Shown: positions 17,759 through 28,963, numbered from the stretch's first letter. The stretch is 64,000 nucleotides of DNA from Streptomyces sp. NBC_00659 (GCF_036226925.1 NZ_CP109031.1:5084001-5148000), one strand, 5' to 3'. The notes: a model not told the origin generated them from the letters alone. Numbers and translations: made by a program.

Positions 17759-20700
17759 ATGCGCACCGCCGGCCCCGGTGGGCGGTACCGCCCGGGGAAA
17801 CTCGGGGCGTCGCTGCTGCTGCTGATCCCGTTGCTCGCGGTGACGGCGGCCTCAGGACAGGGCAGCGCCGAACCCCGGCCGCAGCCGGCGGCCGACACCA
17901 CCGGCACCCGGATCGCCTACGCCGGTACCGGGCACCGCAGCCTCGGCACGGTCGCCGGTACCACCTCCAGCAACCCGCTGTTCGGTGCCGGCCCGGCACA
18001 CTTCGACGTCCAGCCGTCCGCCCTCGGCAGCCAGATGGTCTTCGCGAGCCGGCGTGACGAGAACACTCCGCAGATCTACCTCCGCGCCGCCGACGGTTCC
18101 GTACGACGTCTCACCACCGGCATGGACGCGGCGCACCCCCGGCTGACACCGGACGGGCAGTCCGTGGTGTTCGACGCGGCCGGGTCCGGAGGCCCGGACG
18201 ACGGGACGCAGCGCGACCTGTGGCTCGTACGCACCGACGGCACAGATCGTCTGACGCGGCTCACCGACACCCCCGCCGACGAGGAGGGCCCGACGGTCTC
18301 CCCCGACGGGCGGCAGCTGGCGTACGCCAGTGACAGCGACGTGTCGGTGGGACAGCAGATCTACGTACGGCTGCTGGCGGGCGGCACCCCCACCCGGATC
18401 ACCGATCCCGCGAACGGCACGGCGTCCGAGCCGGCCTGGAACCCGGTGAACGACGACGAGAACCGGGACTGGATCGCGTACACCGCCACGACCACCGTCG
18501 ACGGGAAGAGCGTGCCCCGGCTGCGGGTGGCGAACGCGGCCGGGACCGGCGACGAGCCGCTGTTCGGGGGGACGTACGCGACCTGGCGTGCCCACGGGGC
18601 GGCGTGGAAGCCCGACGGGGACGGGGTGGTGTTCCTGAGCCCCGAGACCACCTGCACGTGCGAGGGCGACTACGACCACGTGTTCGGTTCGCCCGCGCAC
18701 TCCGACCAGGAACCCGCGCTGGTGCTCAACGAGGACCGGGAGGTCCTCTCGCCCACCTGGCTCGGCCCGCTCGACGGCGGCGGCGTGGTGGTGGAGCGCA
18801 CCTCGGCGGCGGCTCCTGACAAGAACCACCCCGGCGCGCACGTGGTGACGCTGCAGGACGCCCGGTCGGACGGGTCCGACCCCCGCGACCTGGGGCTGAC
18901 GATCCTGAACGAGGACCCGGCGGCCGACACCGACACCGATCCCGCCAAGGACCCGCTGTTCCAACCGGCGTCCGGGTTCGACCCGTGGACCGAGCGGCAG
19001 AACTACACGCCCGACGGACGCCGGATCGTCGTCACCCGCTTCGAGACCGACGCCGACGGCCGGCGGATCGAGCGGATCTGGATGGTGGACGCCGACGGTT
19101 CCAACGCGGCGCCCATGCCGCTCAAGGACCGCGCCGCGACGGACTGGGACACCGACCCGACGTTTTCCCCGGACGGCAAGCACCTTGCCTTCACCCGGAC
19201 TTCGCCGGGCGGCGTCGGTGAGGCCGCGGGTCCCAGCAGCATCCTCATCGCGGACGCGATCACCGGGGCGATCACCGGCGAGGTCACCCCGCCGGCCGGA
19301 CAGCTCCAGGGCCGGGACGCCCAGCCCACCTGGTCCTCCGACGGCACCACCCTGGCCTTCACCCGCAGCATGGAGATCAACGGGAGCGGCGGCAACAAGC
19401 ACATCTGGACCGTGCCCGTGAACGGCCTGACCCGGCAGGACGACCTGAGCGCCAGGATCTGCCCGGGTGACTGCGAGGTCATCGACGACAGCCCGGCGTT
19501 CTCCCCGGACGGTCTGCGTATCGCCTTCAACCGCAAGAACGGCGCCGGCCGGATCGACGAGCAGAACGGCATCCTCCTGACGTCGCCGTCGGGCGCCGGC
19601 TGCCAGGTGCTGCTGCCCACCGCCGCCCGTGACCAGCCCGGCGCCTGCGGCCGGGAACTGCCGGAGAACACCGGCCCGTTCCAGCCGCGGGACGCCGCCT
19701 GGACGGCCGACGGCAAGGGGCTGGTGATCAGCGCCCGCCCCAGTCGTGCGGTCAACACCCCCGAGAAACTGAAGCTTCTGGACATCGCGTCCGGCAAGCT
19801 CACGAAGCTCACGACCGAGCTCCCGGGCCGGCAGAAGGAACCCAGCGTCCAGCAGTCCGTGGACCTCGCGGTCCAGGCGCCCGGCACCGCCCCGGAGGTC
19901 ACGGTCGGCGACTCCACCACGGTGCAGGTCGGCGTGGTGAACAACGGCCCCGCCGCCTCCCCCGGCACCACGCTCACCATCGACCCGCCCGCCGGTGTGC
20001 AGATCACGAAGGTGACCTGGCCCGGGGACACCTGCGACGCCGCCTCGCTCCAGTGCGACGTCGGCGTGGTGGAGCCGGGCGCCACCGTTCCCGTGACCGT
20101 CACCCTCACCGGGGTCACCGCCGGCGACCAGCCGGTCGACTGGTCGGTCACCGGTACGGTTCTGGACCCGGCGCCCAGCGACAACGCCGGCCGGACCGTG
20201 GTGCCGGTGCGCGAGGCCACGCCGCCCCCGACGCCCACGCCCACGCCGACTCCGACGCCCACACCCACTCCGACCCCGACGCCGACACCCACTCCGACCC
20301 CGCAGGCGCCCGAGCCCGACGCCGGGCCCGGGGTGAGCGTTTCGGCCCGGCCGAACCCCGGCTACGTCGGCGGCCGTGTCGTGGTGACGTACACCGTGCG
20401 CAACGGCCGCAACGCGCTGGCGACCGGGCTGCGGCTGCGCATCGGCCTTCCCGACATCCCGAACAGCGGGCCGCCGACGGGCTGCGACACCTCCTGGGTG
20501 TGCGCGCTGCCGGATCTGACGCCTGGTGCGAGCACCGTCGTACGCGTCGTGCTCAGTCCCGACAAGGCGCTGACCGGCCAGGTCAGCGGAGTTCTCACCA
20601 CCACCGGGACGGACGCCGACAAGAGCGACAACACCGCCCGGCAGCGGCTGCGCATCCTCCAGCCCCGCATCGTCGCGGTGCCGGCGGTCGGCAAGCCCGG

Positions 20701-20962
20701 CTTCGTCACCTCGGTGCGCGGCAAGGACTTCCCGCCGGGAGTGCCGGTGCGGTTCACCTGGAATCCGGGGATCACCGCGACGGCGGCGCCGACCGTGCCG
20801 AAGCCGGACGGCACCTTCATCGGCCAGCTGCTCATCCTCGCCAAGGACCAGACCGGACCGCGCACCATCACCGCCAAGGGCCCCGGGTTCTCACCGGTGA
20901 AGACCGACTTCCTGGTGGTCAGCGGCAGCGTGCAGCCGCCCGACGAGGTGACCCGCCGGTGA
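17759..20962 (+). CDS. Secreted TolB-like propeller / DUF11 protein of CIS locus
   Basis: 1067 residues. A signal peptide (GASLLLLIPLLAVTAASGQG) leads into PD40/TolB-like propeller repeats (HPRLTPDGQSVVFDA, GPTVSPDGRQLAYAS, DPTFSPDGKHLAF, SPAFSPDGLRIAFNR). Two DUF11-like beta domains (about residues 705-820 and 865-970) are separated by a Pro-Thr repeat linker near residues 820-850. A C-terminal IPT/TIG-like domain follows. The ATG at 17759 has GAGGTGG seven bases upstream. The stop overlaps the next gene's GTG, so it is coupled to the CIS cap gene although it is predicted to be exported. Its part in the system is unknown; a surface or wall component is inferred. Confidence 0.8.
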   Translation: MRTAGPGGRYRPGKLGASLLLLIPLLAVTAASGQGSAEPRPQPAADTTGTRIAYAGTGHRSLGTVAGTTSSNPLFGAGPAHFDVQPSALGSQMVFASRRDENTPQIYLRAADGSVRRLTTGMDAAHPRLTPDGQSVVFDAAGSGGPDDGTQRDLWLVRTDGTDRLTRLTDTPADEEGPTVSPDGRQLAYASDSDVSVGQQIYVRLLAGGTPTRITDPANGTASEPAWNPVNDDENRDWIAYTATTTVDGKSVPRLRVANAAGTGDEPLFGGTYATWRAHGAAWKPDGDGVVFLSPETTCTCEGDYDHVFGSPAHSDQEPALVLNEDREVLSPTWLGPLDGGGVVVERTSAAAPDKNHPGAHVVTLQDARSDGSDPRDLGLTILNEDPAADTDTDPAKDPLFQPASGFDPWTERQNYTPDGRRIVVTRFETDADGRRIERIWMVDADGSNAAPMPLKDRAATDWDTDPTFSPDGKHLAFTRTSPGGVGEAAGPSSILIADAITGAITGEVTPPAGQLQGRDAQPTWSSDGTTLAFTRSMEINGSGGNKHIWTVPVNGLTRQDDLSARICPGDCEVIDDSPAFSPDGLRIAFNRKNGAGRIDEQNGILLTSPSGAGCQVLLPTAARDQPGACGRELPENTGPFQPRDAAWTADGKGLVISARPSRAVNTPEKLKLLDIASGKLTKLTTELPGRQKEPSVQQSVDLAVQAPGTAPEVTVGDSTTVQVGVVNNGPAASPGTTLTIDPPAGVQITKVTWPGDTCDAASLQCDVGVVEPGATVPVTVTLTGVTAGDQPVDWSVTGTVLDPAPSDNAGRTVVPVREATPPPTPTPTPTPTPTPTPTPTPTPTPTPQAPEPDAGPGVSVSARPNPGYVGGRVVVTYTVRNGRNALATGLRLRIGLPDIPNSGPPTGCDTSWVCALPDLTPGASTVVRVVLSPDKALTGQVSGVLTTTGTDADKSDNTARQRLRILQPRIVAVPAVGKPGFVTSVRGKDFPPGVPVRFTWNPGITATAAPTVPKPDGTFIGQLLILAKDQTGPRTITAKGPGFSPVKTDFLVVSGSVQPPDEVTRR
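20222..20304 (+). repeat. Pro-Thr dipeptide-coding repeat
   Basis: About 14 tandem CCNAC(G/C/T) hexamer-like units encoding alternating Pro-Thr, forming a rigid linker between the two DUF11-like domains. Confidence 0.85.
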
Positions 20963-21666
20963 TCCACGAGGTCGACGAGGGGCTGCGCCGGCTGCTCGGC
21001 GAGTCCGGCCTGCAGACGTCGGGCATCGACGTGGTGTTCGACGCCCCCACCCGGGACTGGGCGGCGCGCCGCAGCGCCCCGACGGTCTGCGTGTTCCTGT
21101 ACGACATCCGCGAGGACGCCGTCCGGCGCGGCAGCGGCGCCGGGGAGGTGTACGACGCGGACGGGCATCTGGTGGCGCGGCGCACCCCGCCCCGCTGGTT
21201 CGAGCTGACGTACCTGGTCACGGCGTGGGCGAGCCGCCCGCAGGACGAGCACCGGCTGCTCTCGCAGGTGCTCGCCACTCTGGTGGCCACCGACACGCTG
21301 CCCGCGCGGCTGCTCACCGGCACGCTCGCCGAACTCGGCCTGACCGTGAGCCTGGACGCCGGAGGGGCCGGGCTCGACGCGCCGGCCGCCTCCGACGTGT
21401 GGTCGGCGCTCGGCGGAGAGCTGAAGGTGTCGCTCGGGGTGCGGGTACGGGCGCCGCTCGCCGGGGTGACCACGGCCGTCGCGCCACCGGTCACCGAAGG
21501 GCTCGTCGTGCGCTCCGCCGCCCGCGGCGAGGACGGCGAACCGGCGCCGGGACGTCGGCTGCGCTACAGGGAGACGACGGACCCGGGCGCGGACGGCTTC
21601 GCCGGCCCGCGTGAGCGGGGCCTCGCCCCGGCCAAGCGGCGCCACCGGGGAGACCGCCAGCCGTGA
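20959..21666 (+). CDS. cis16: CIS tail-cap protein, DUF4255 / Pvc16-like
   Basis: 235 residues starting at a GTG that overlaps the preceding stop. The N-terminal ~185 residues (VIHEVDEGLRRLL; PTVCVFLYDIRED; WFELTYLVTAWASRPQDEHRLLSQVLATL) match the DUF4255/Pvc16 N-terminal domain, which caps and terminates the sheath-tube of extracellular-type injection systems. The charged C-terminal ~45 residues look disordered. It overlaps the ATPase gene by 4 bp; cap and ATPase adjacency is the usual Afp15/Afp16 arrangement. A cytoplasmic particle component. Confidence 0.85.
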   Translation: MIHEVDEGLRRLLGESGLQTSGIDVVFDAPTRDWAARRSAPTVCVFLYDIREDAVRRGSGAGEVYDADGHLVARRTPPRWFELTYLVTAWASRPQDEHRLLSQVLATLVATDTLPARLLTGTLAELGLTVSLDAGGAGLDAPAASDVWSALGGELKVSLGVRVRAPLAGVTTAVAPPVTEGLVVRSAARGEDGEPAPGRRLRYRETTDPGADGFAGPRERGLAPAKRRHRGDRQP

Positions 21667-23810
21667 CACACACCGCCGAACCCGTTGCCGTCACCGAACC
21701 CGTTGCCGTCACCGAACCCGCTGTCGTCACCGAACCCGTTGCCGTCACCGAACCCGTATCCGCCGACGCGGACCACCTGTGGGCGCGACTTCGCGTGGTC
21801 GAGGGGCGGGTGCGGCACGCCGTGGCCGTCCGTCGTGCCGTCGATCCCGATCCCGACGACCCGTACCGGGGGCAGTACCTCAGCCCCGAGGCGGTGGCCC
21901 GCATCCTGGACGAGCCGGGTGGTCTCGACGTACCCGGCCAGGAGCCGTGGCGCCCGCCGGCCGGGTCCGTTCTCGACGGCCTCGCCCGGCGGTTCGGGCT
22001 GTCCCCGCTGGAGCTGGACCTGCTGCTGGTCGTGGTGGCGCCCGACCTGGACGCCCGGTTCGAGCGGCTCTACGGCTATCTCAACGACGACCTGACGCGC
22101 CGTCGGCCCACGGTCGGGCTCGCCCTGGAGCTGTGCGGGCTCGCCGGCGCGGCAGCCGCCCGGTTCCGGCTCGCCCCCGGGGCACCGCTCGTCGCGGGCG
22201 GTCTGGTGGAGGTCACCGAGCCGGAACGGCCGCCGCTGTCCCGGGTGCTGGCGGTCCCCGACCGGGTCACCGCGTACCTGCTGGGCAACGCGCGGCCCGA
22301 CGCCCGGCTCGCCGGGGTGCTCGGCGAGGCCCGCGAGGACCTGACCGCCGAGGCGGCGGAGGTCCACCGGACGGCGGCCGCGGCCGGGACCGGCATGGGC
22401 CTCGTCCATCTGTGCAGCCGGGGCGGCGACGCCGAGGGGCTGGCCGTCACCGCCCTGCACACGGCCGGGCTGCGCCCGCTCGTCCTCGACGCGGTGGCCC
22501 TCGCCCGGCGCCCCGGAGACGTACCCGAGCTCGCCCGGATCGCCGCCCTCGAAGCCCGTCTGACCGGTGCCGGGGTCGTTCTCGGCCCGCTGGAGTCGCT
22601 GCCCGCGGAACCGGGCGAACGAGCCCGGACGCTGGGGGCGTTGTGCGCGGCGCTGCGCGGGATTCCCCTGTTCACGCACGGCACCGGCACCTGGGACCCG
22701 CTGTGGGCGGCCGACACCCCCGTCGTCCTGAACGTGCCGGCGCCTTCGCCCGAACGGCAGGCCGAGCGGTGGCGGCACGCCCTCGACCATGCCGCGGGTG
22801 ACGGCTTTGCGACCGGCGACGTAGAAGCGCTCGCCGAGGCTGTGGCCGCGCACCGCCTGGACTCCGGGCAGCTGCGCCGCGCCGCCGACGTGGCGACGCG
22901 TACGGCCGCCCTCGCGGGCCGCCCGGTCCGCGCCGACGACCTGCGCGCCGCCGTACGTGCCCAGAACGGCGCGGGGCTCGACCGGCTCGCCCGCCGGGTG
23001 GAGCCGGGCGTCGGCTGGGACGACCTGGTGCTGCCGCCGACCACCCACCGGCGGCTGCGCGAACTCGCGCTGCGGGCCCGCCACCGCGAGCAGGTGCTCG
23101 GGCAGTGGGGGATGCGGCCCGGCGGCGGCCGGGGGCGCGGCGTCATCGCGCTGTTCGCCGGCGAGTCGGGCACCGGCAAGACCATGTCCGCCGAGGTCGT
23201 CGCGGCGGACCTGGGCATGGACCTGTACGTGGTGGACCTGTCCACCGTTGTGGACAAGTACGTCGGGGAGACCGAGAAGAACCTGGAGCGGATCTTCACC
23301 GAGGCATCGGCGGTCAACGCGGTGCTGCTCTTCGACGAGGCCGACGCGATCTTCGGCAAGCGCTCGGAGGTGAAGGACGCGCACGACCGGCACGCCAACA
23401 TCGAGTCGGCGTACCTGCTCCAGCGCATGGAGTCCTTCGACGGCATCGCGGTGCTGACCACCAACCTGCGGGCCAACCTGGACGAGGCGTTCACCCGACG
23501 CATCGACGTGGTGGCCGACTTCCCGGTGCCCGACCCCGGCCAGCGCCTCGCCCTGTGGGAGCGCTGCCTGGGCGAGCGGCTGCCCCGGGCCGACGACCTG
23601 GACCTCGCCTTCTGCGCGGACCGCTTCGAACTCGCCGGCGGCTCCATCCGCGCCTGCGCGGTGACCGCGGCCTACCTCGCGGCGGAGTCCGGCGAGCCGC
23701 TCACCATGCGGCAGGTGGTGACGGCGGTCGCCCAGGAGTACCGCAAGCTCGGACGCCTGGTCCTGGAGGGCGAGTTCGGGCCGTACCTGGCGGAGGCCGT
23801 CGGGGCGTGA
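21663..23810 (+). CDS. cis15: CIS AAA+ ATPase (Cis15)
   Basis: 715 residues from a GTG overlapping the cap gene. After a repetitive N-terminal tail there is an alpha-helical region (residues 35-430), then the AAA+ module: Walker A GESGTGKT near residue 500, Walker B LLFDEADAIF near 555, sensor VLTTNL near 600, arginine-finger region FTRRIDVV near 615. It belongs to the Afp15/Pvc15 family thought to assemble or disassemble the particle or load effectors. Its 3' end is duplicated as a fragment at 25318. Confidence 0.93.
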   Translation: MTHTAEPVAVTEPVAVTEPAVVTEPVAVTEPVSADADHLWARLRVVEGRVRHAVAVRRAVDPDPDDPYRGQYLSPEAVARILDEPGGLDVPGQEPWRPPAGSVLDGLARRFGLSPLELDLLLVVVAPDLDARFERLYGYLNDDLTRRRPTVGLALELCGLAGAAAARFRLAPGAPLVAGGLVEVTEPERPPLSRVLAVPDRVTAYLLGNARPDARLAGVLGEAREDLTAEAAEVHRTAAAAGTGMGLVHLCSRGGDAEGLAVTALHTAGLRPLVLDAVALARRPGDVPELARIAALEARLTGAGVVLGPLESLPAEPGERARTLGALCAALRGIPLFTHGTGTWDPLWAADTPVVLNVPAPSPERQAERWRHALDHAAGDGFATGDVEALAEAVAAHRLDSGQLRRAADVATRTAALAGRPVRADDLRAAVRAQNGAGLDRLARRVEPGVGWDDLVLPPTTHRRLRELALRARHREQVLGQWGMRPGGGRGRGVIALFAGESGTGKTMSAEVVAADLGMDLYVVDLSTVVDKYVGETEKNLERIFTEASAVNAVLLFDEADAIFGKRSEVKDAHDRHANIESAYLLQRMESFDGIAVLTTNLRANLDEAFTRRIDVVADFPVPDPGQRLALWERCLGERLPRADDLDLAFCADRFELAGGSIRACAVTAAYLAAESGEPLTMRQVVTAVAQEYRKLGRLVLEGEFGPYLAEAVGA
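21675..21764 (+). repeat. 18-bp repeats encoding EPVAVT at ATPase N-terminus
   Basis: Five near-perfect 18-bp units (GAACCCGTTGCCGTCACC type) encode EPVAVT-EPVAVT-EPAVVT-EPVAVT-EPV. They form a likely disordered tail that may vary between strains. Confidence 0.85.
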
Positions 23811-23989
23811 GGAGGCAGGCCCACCCCGAACGGGCAGAGAACTCCGCCTCGGCGGACAGCGCCTGTGCCCTCGCGCGGCACTGTTCCCTCAGGAGGCCGC
23901 CGTCAGGGTCGAACCGTGATCTGACCGAACGGCGGGCGGCCCCCTCCGCCTTTGAGCACGCTGACCACGAGCGGAAGGAGCCGGCAACG

Positions 23990-25113
23990 GTGCACACCCA
24001 CAAGAAGCCCACGGTGCAGCGCTCGTCGGTGCATGGCGTTCTGCGCTCCGTCGGGCGGCCGCTGGACGAGCCCGTGCGGACCGAGATGGAGACCCGCCTC
24101 GGCGCGGACTTCTCGGACGTACGGCTGCACACCGGCGCGGCGGCCCGCGCGTCCGCCGCCGAGATCGGAGCCCGCGCCTACACCTCCGGCAGCCATGTCG
24201 TCATCGGCGAGGGCGGGGCGGACCGTCACACCCTGGCCCACTAGCTCACCCATGTCGTTCAGCAGCGCAAGGGTCCGGTTGCCGGGACCGATCAGGGCGA
24301 CGGGCTGCGGATCTCCGACCCGTCGGACCGGTTCGAACGGGAGGCGGAGGCGAATGCGACCCGCGCCCTCGCGACACCGCTCGCCCCGCTGCGGGACCAC
24401 GCGGGAGAGGAGAACGTCGCGGCTCCCGCGTCCGCTGACGCCGTACAGCGGATGCCTGCCAAACGGAACAGGGAAGCCGCCGGGCTGAAGGGCGGCAGCC
24501 CGCCGCCGACGCGCCGGAACACACGATCCAGCCAGCAGACACCACCCGACCTCGACCATCCGACCCTGACGTTCGCCTCCTCCTGCACAGGCCCGGCGAA
24601 CCAACAGCTCGACGCGGGCCAGAACATCGGATTCCATCAGGCCGCGGTGCTGAAAATCCGGCGAACGCGCCTCAGCGGGTGTCCAGCAACTACCACTTCT
24701 GGCAGCAGGTCACCGACCAGAACGTGCAGATCTACAGAACCGCCACCGGCTTTCGCGAGGGGTCCTCCGAACGGGACTGGGTGCAGGACGGCCCCTACAG
24801 GCCGCGCTACAACAACGCGGTCATCGCCGACCAGCAGAACTCCATCACGTTCAACGACGACCCCGGTTTCAGCACGACGGCACAGATGAGCCCCGGATAC
24901 TGGCTGAAGTCCTACAGCGTGAGCTTCCGCTGGAAGGTGGCGAGGAACACGGGCGCCTGGAACGCCAACCTTCCCGCCTGGACCAGCCCGGTGGTCACGC
25001 ACACGCTGACCTCGGCTTTCGACCCCGAGAACCCGGACGTTGCGGTGGAGATCGACCACCAGGCCGCAGGCGACAGGGAGTGGACGGTGGACCTGACGAA
25101 CCTGGGCGGCTAG
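23990..25113 (+). pseudogene. DUF4157 effector-type gene, inactivated by stop and frameshift
   Basis: A GTG at 23990 with GGAAGGAG upstream opens a frame starting VHTHKKPTVQRSSVHGVLRS and running through a DUF4157 (eCIS core) domain (DFSDVRLHTG, ARAYTSGSHVVIGEGG). At 24242 a TAG replaces the codon expected for the Glu of the HELTH zinc-protease-like motif (HTLAH-stop-LTHVVQQ). The frame continues homologously (GPVAGTDQGDGLRISDPSDRFEREAEAN) to about 24648, where the downstream module resumes in another frame (ENPANAPQR, then SNYHFWQQVTDQNVQIYRTA) until 25113. At least two lesions therefore separate it from a full product. The C-terminal module matches no family I know; it would have been the toxin or cargo part. 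Confidence 0.85.
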
Positions 25114-25626
25114 GGCGTGTCTGACAATTCTCGCCGGATCAGTGCGCGGCGTCCGATGCCGGGCCCCTCCATCGCCTCTTGGGCAGTGGGGCCGCTCCTG
25201 GCCGACCGCACGGAGAAGCGCGGTTACCCCTACGACTCGCGGCTGTGCTGATGGTGCGCCTGCTGATCCACGGCTGTACCACCGCGTGCGCTCCTCCCGG
25301 GCGATCCAGCGCCGTTGGCGGCAGCTGGTGACGGCGGTCGCGCAGGAGTACCGCAAACTGGGACGGCTGGTCCTGGAGAGCGAGTCCGGGCCTTATCCGG
25401 TGTCCGTCACCGGCCACCGGGCCAGAGGTGCGGTCGGCGGGTCAGGGCTTTCGGTGACGGCCGGGACCGGGGCCGGGACGGATCGGCCGGGCTTCCCGCG
25501 TCGTACTCGGACACGAGCTGCGGGACGTGCCCGATGAACTGCGGGTCTCGTCGCGGTGCGGGAGGCGCCGGGGGCCGGGAGCCGGGGGCGAGCAGGACCG
25601 CGCGGCGTGCGCCGGTCGTCCTGTCA
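25114..25626. other. Decayed DNA between the two DUF4157 genes
   Basis: About 510 bases without an intact gene. The stretch 25120-25230 (GGGCGTGTCTGACAATTCTC, then frames like SWAVGPLLADRTEKR) resembles the start of an IS5-type transposase unit and may be an IS scar; this is weak. A fragment of the ATPase 3' end follows at 25318. Confidence 0.45.
25318..25400 (+). pseudogene. Duplicated 3' fragment of the CIS ATPase gene
   Basis: The fragment encodes RWRQLVTAVAQEYRKLGRLV followed by LESESGPY, against MRQVVTAVAQEYRKLGRLVL/EGEFGPY at the end of the intact ATPase (23706-23790). At nucleotide level the two are about 85-90% identical over some 75 bases. No rest of the gene is present. It shows that an ATPase-end plus effector unit was duplicated or recombined here. 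Confidence 0.85.
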
Positions 25627-27099
25627 TCACACAGACACAAGTTCTTCCTGCTGGGACGAGGCAGGAACACCGGTCGGCAGGTCTTTCCCCGACCTGTTCT
25701 TCTCGAGTTCGACATTTTCGATGAACAGCTGGAAAAGCAGCTGACTCGCACCGAGCTCCCTGCCGTTTTTGCCGTTGTTCCCCTGTGCGATGCCCAAACT
25801 GTAGGGTTCCTTGTCCTCGGCCTTCACGCCGATGTACCCACCCAGCGTGCCCTCGTTCGGGCTCGCGTTCTTGTATGCGCCGCCGCTTTTGTTTGCCTCG
25901 CGGATCAGGTCGTTCTTATAGCCCGGTCCGAGAGCCATGTGGTCCTGGTTGAAGAGGAATTCGTGGGCGCCAGGCTTCAGCGTGAACTTCAGCTGGACCG
26001 CGTAAGAATCACCTTGGGTGTTGTGGTACCCATCGGCCTGGCCCTGGTCGCCGAGATGGGCCCCTATCGTCAAGCCCGTGAACCCTTGTTCCCGGAACTC
26101 TTTTCCCGAGCCCTCGCCGGAGGCGATGTACGCTTGCAGGTCGCGCCGTGCGGCTTCGTTGCCCCAGTAGGTAAGGGCGCTGTAGGCCTCATCGAAACTC
26201 ATGGACCGGTACAGCACCATCCTTTCGGCGTCCTCACCCTGCCGCTCCAGATCGGCCAAAAGCCGGGGGCCGACGGTCTTGACGATCTCATCTATCGAGC
26301 GCGGAGGCTTGCTGGCTTTGAACTTCTTCGCGCTCTTCTTGGATGCGGCAATTTGTGCGGCCTTGGCTTTTGCGGCTTGGCTGTTGGCTGCGCCCAGTCC
26401 CGCCTTGTTCTCCCAGTACTCGACTGTCAGCCGGTCCTGAGGGCTTTCGACACGCTGCACGGAGGGGTGAGAGCCGGAAGCGGGTGACGGTACCGCATGG
26501 TGCGGCACGTTCGTGGGGGCCTGGGGGCCGGCCGCCAGGACCCGGCCGGCATTCGCTTCCGCTTCGCGTTCGAACCGGTCCGACGGGTCGGAGACTCTCA
26601 GCCCCGCTCCGTTGTCGGTGCCTGCGACGGGCCCTTGGCGCTGTTGGACGACATGGGTGAGCTCGTGGGCGAGGGTGTGCTTGTCGCCGCCGCCGGCGCC
26701 GAGTACGACATGGCTGCCGGAGGTGTAGGCGCGGGCCCCGATGGCGCGGGCCGAACGGGCGGCGGCCGCCCCGGTGTGCAGTCGCACGTCGGAGAAGTCG
26801 GTGTCGAACCGGGACTCCATGTCCTGGCGCACCGGCGCGGCGAGGGGTTTGCCCGCGGAGCCCAGGACCTCGTTCACTCCGTGGTCGGGCCGCTCCGGGG
26901 CGGCCGTGGGGCGGACCCGGCGGGCGATCATGGCGGCCACCGCGGCGTTGCCCGCGCCGCGCTGGGACGCGCGGAGCGCGTCGGCGGTGAGCGGGGGCGG
27001 TACGGCGCTGCCCGCGGACGTCTCCCGGCGGGCGGCGGCGGTGCCGCGCGTCTGCTGCGGTGCCTCGTTCTGCTCGGCGTGCGCCCCGGACTTCCGCAT
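25627..27099 (-). CDS. DUF4157-domain CIS effector candidate
   Basis: 490 residues from an ATG at 27099 with a strong GAGGAGG. Residues 1-70 are disordered. Residues 75-190 are the DUF4157 domain with an intact HELTH (145-149) and DRFEREAEANA. A linker has one VQR motif (214-216). Residues about 220-480 form a separate module with VLYRSMSFDEAYSAL (296-310), FTGLTIGAHLGDQGQADGYH and GAHEFLFNQDHMALG. The YRSM start is reminiscent of ADP-ribosyltransferase toxins, but no clear STS/ExE set is visible, so activity is unassigned. DUF4157 marks many eCIS cargo proteins. The C-terminal module is visibly lower in GC than the N-terminal part, suggesting a swapped payload. It is inverted relative to the structural genes. 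Confidence 0.8.
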   Translation of the reverse strand: MRKSGAHAEQNEAPQQTRGTAAARRETSAGSAVPPPLTADALRASQRGAGNAAVAAMIARRVRPTAAPERPDHGVNEVLGSAGKPLAAPVRQDMESRFDTDFSDVRLHTGAAAARSARAIGARAYTSGSHVVLGAGGGDKHTLAHELTHVVQQRQGPVAGTDNGAGLRVSDPSDRFEREAEANAGRVLAAGPQAPTNVPHHAVPSPASGSHPSVQRVESPQDRLTVEYWENKAGLGAANSQAAKAKAAQIAASKKSAKKFKASKPPRSIDEIVKTVGPRLLADLERQGEDAERMVLYRSMSFDEAYSALTYWGNEAARRDLQAYIASGEGSGKEFREQGFTGLTIGAHLGDQGQADGYHNTQGDSYAVQLKFTLKPGAHEFLFNQDHMALGPGYKNDLIREANKSGGAYKNASPNEGTLGGYIGVKAEDKEPYSLGIAQGNNGKNGRELGASQLLFQLFIENVELEKNRSGKDLPTGVPASSQQEELVSV

Positions 27100-27346
27100 C
27101 TGCTGCCTCCTCGTTGGCGCACCCTTGCCGCGGCCCCCAGTGGACCGCCCGCGCGAACGGGACGTCCAGGTCCGTACGGGCAGAACGAGGGCAGGTCCGG
27201 GCGGCGGCCGGTCGGTTCGCACAGGCAGGGAAAGGCAGTGATCCTGCCCCTCACCAGGTCCCCGCGGCCCTGTCGTCCCGGCGGATCCCCGCGCAGACTC
27301 GCCCTGGACACAGGTGAACCGACCCGCAGGACGCGAAGGAGCAAGC

Positions 27347-28903
<1,557 letters not shown>

Positions 28904-28963
28904 CCGCGGGTCAGTAGAGAAGCAGAGAAAAAAAAGACCCGTACGGAAAGGTGACAGACAGTC

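Noticed and set aside
25627..27099. Calling the effector an ADP-ribosyltransferase outright
   Set aside because: Only a YRSM-type start motif is suggestive; STS and ExE motifs are not clearly present.
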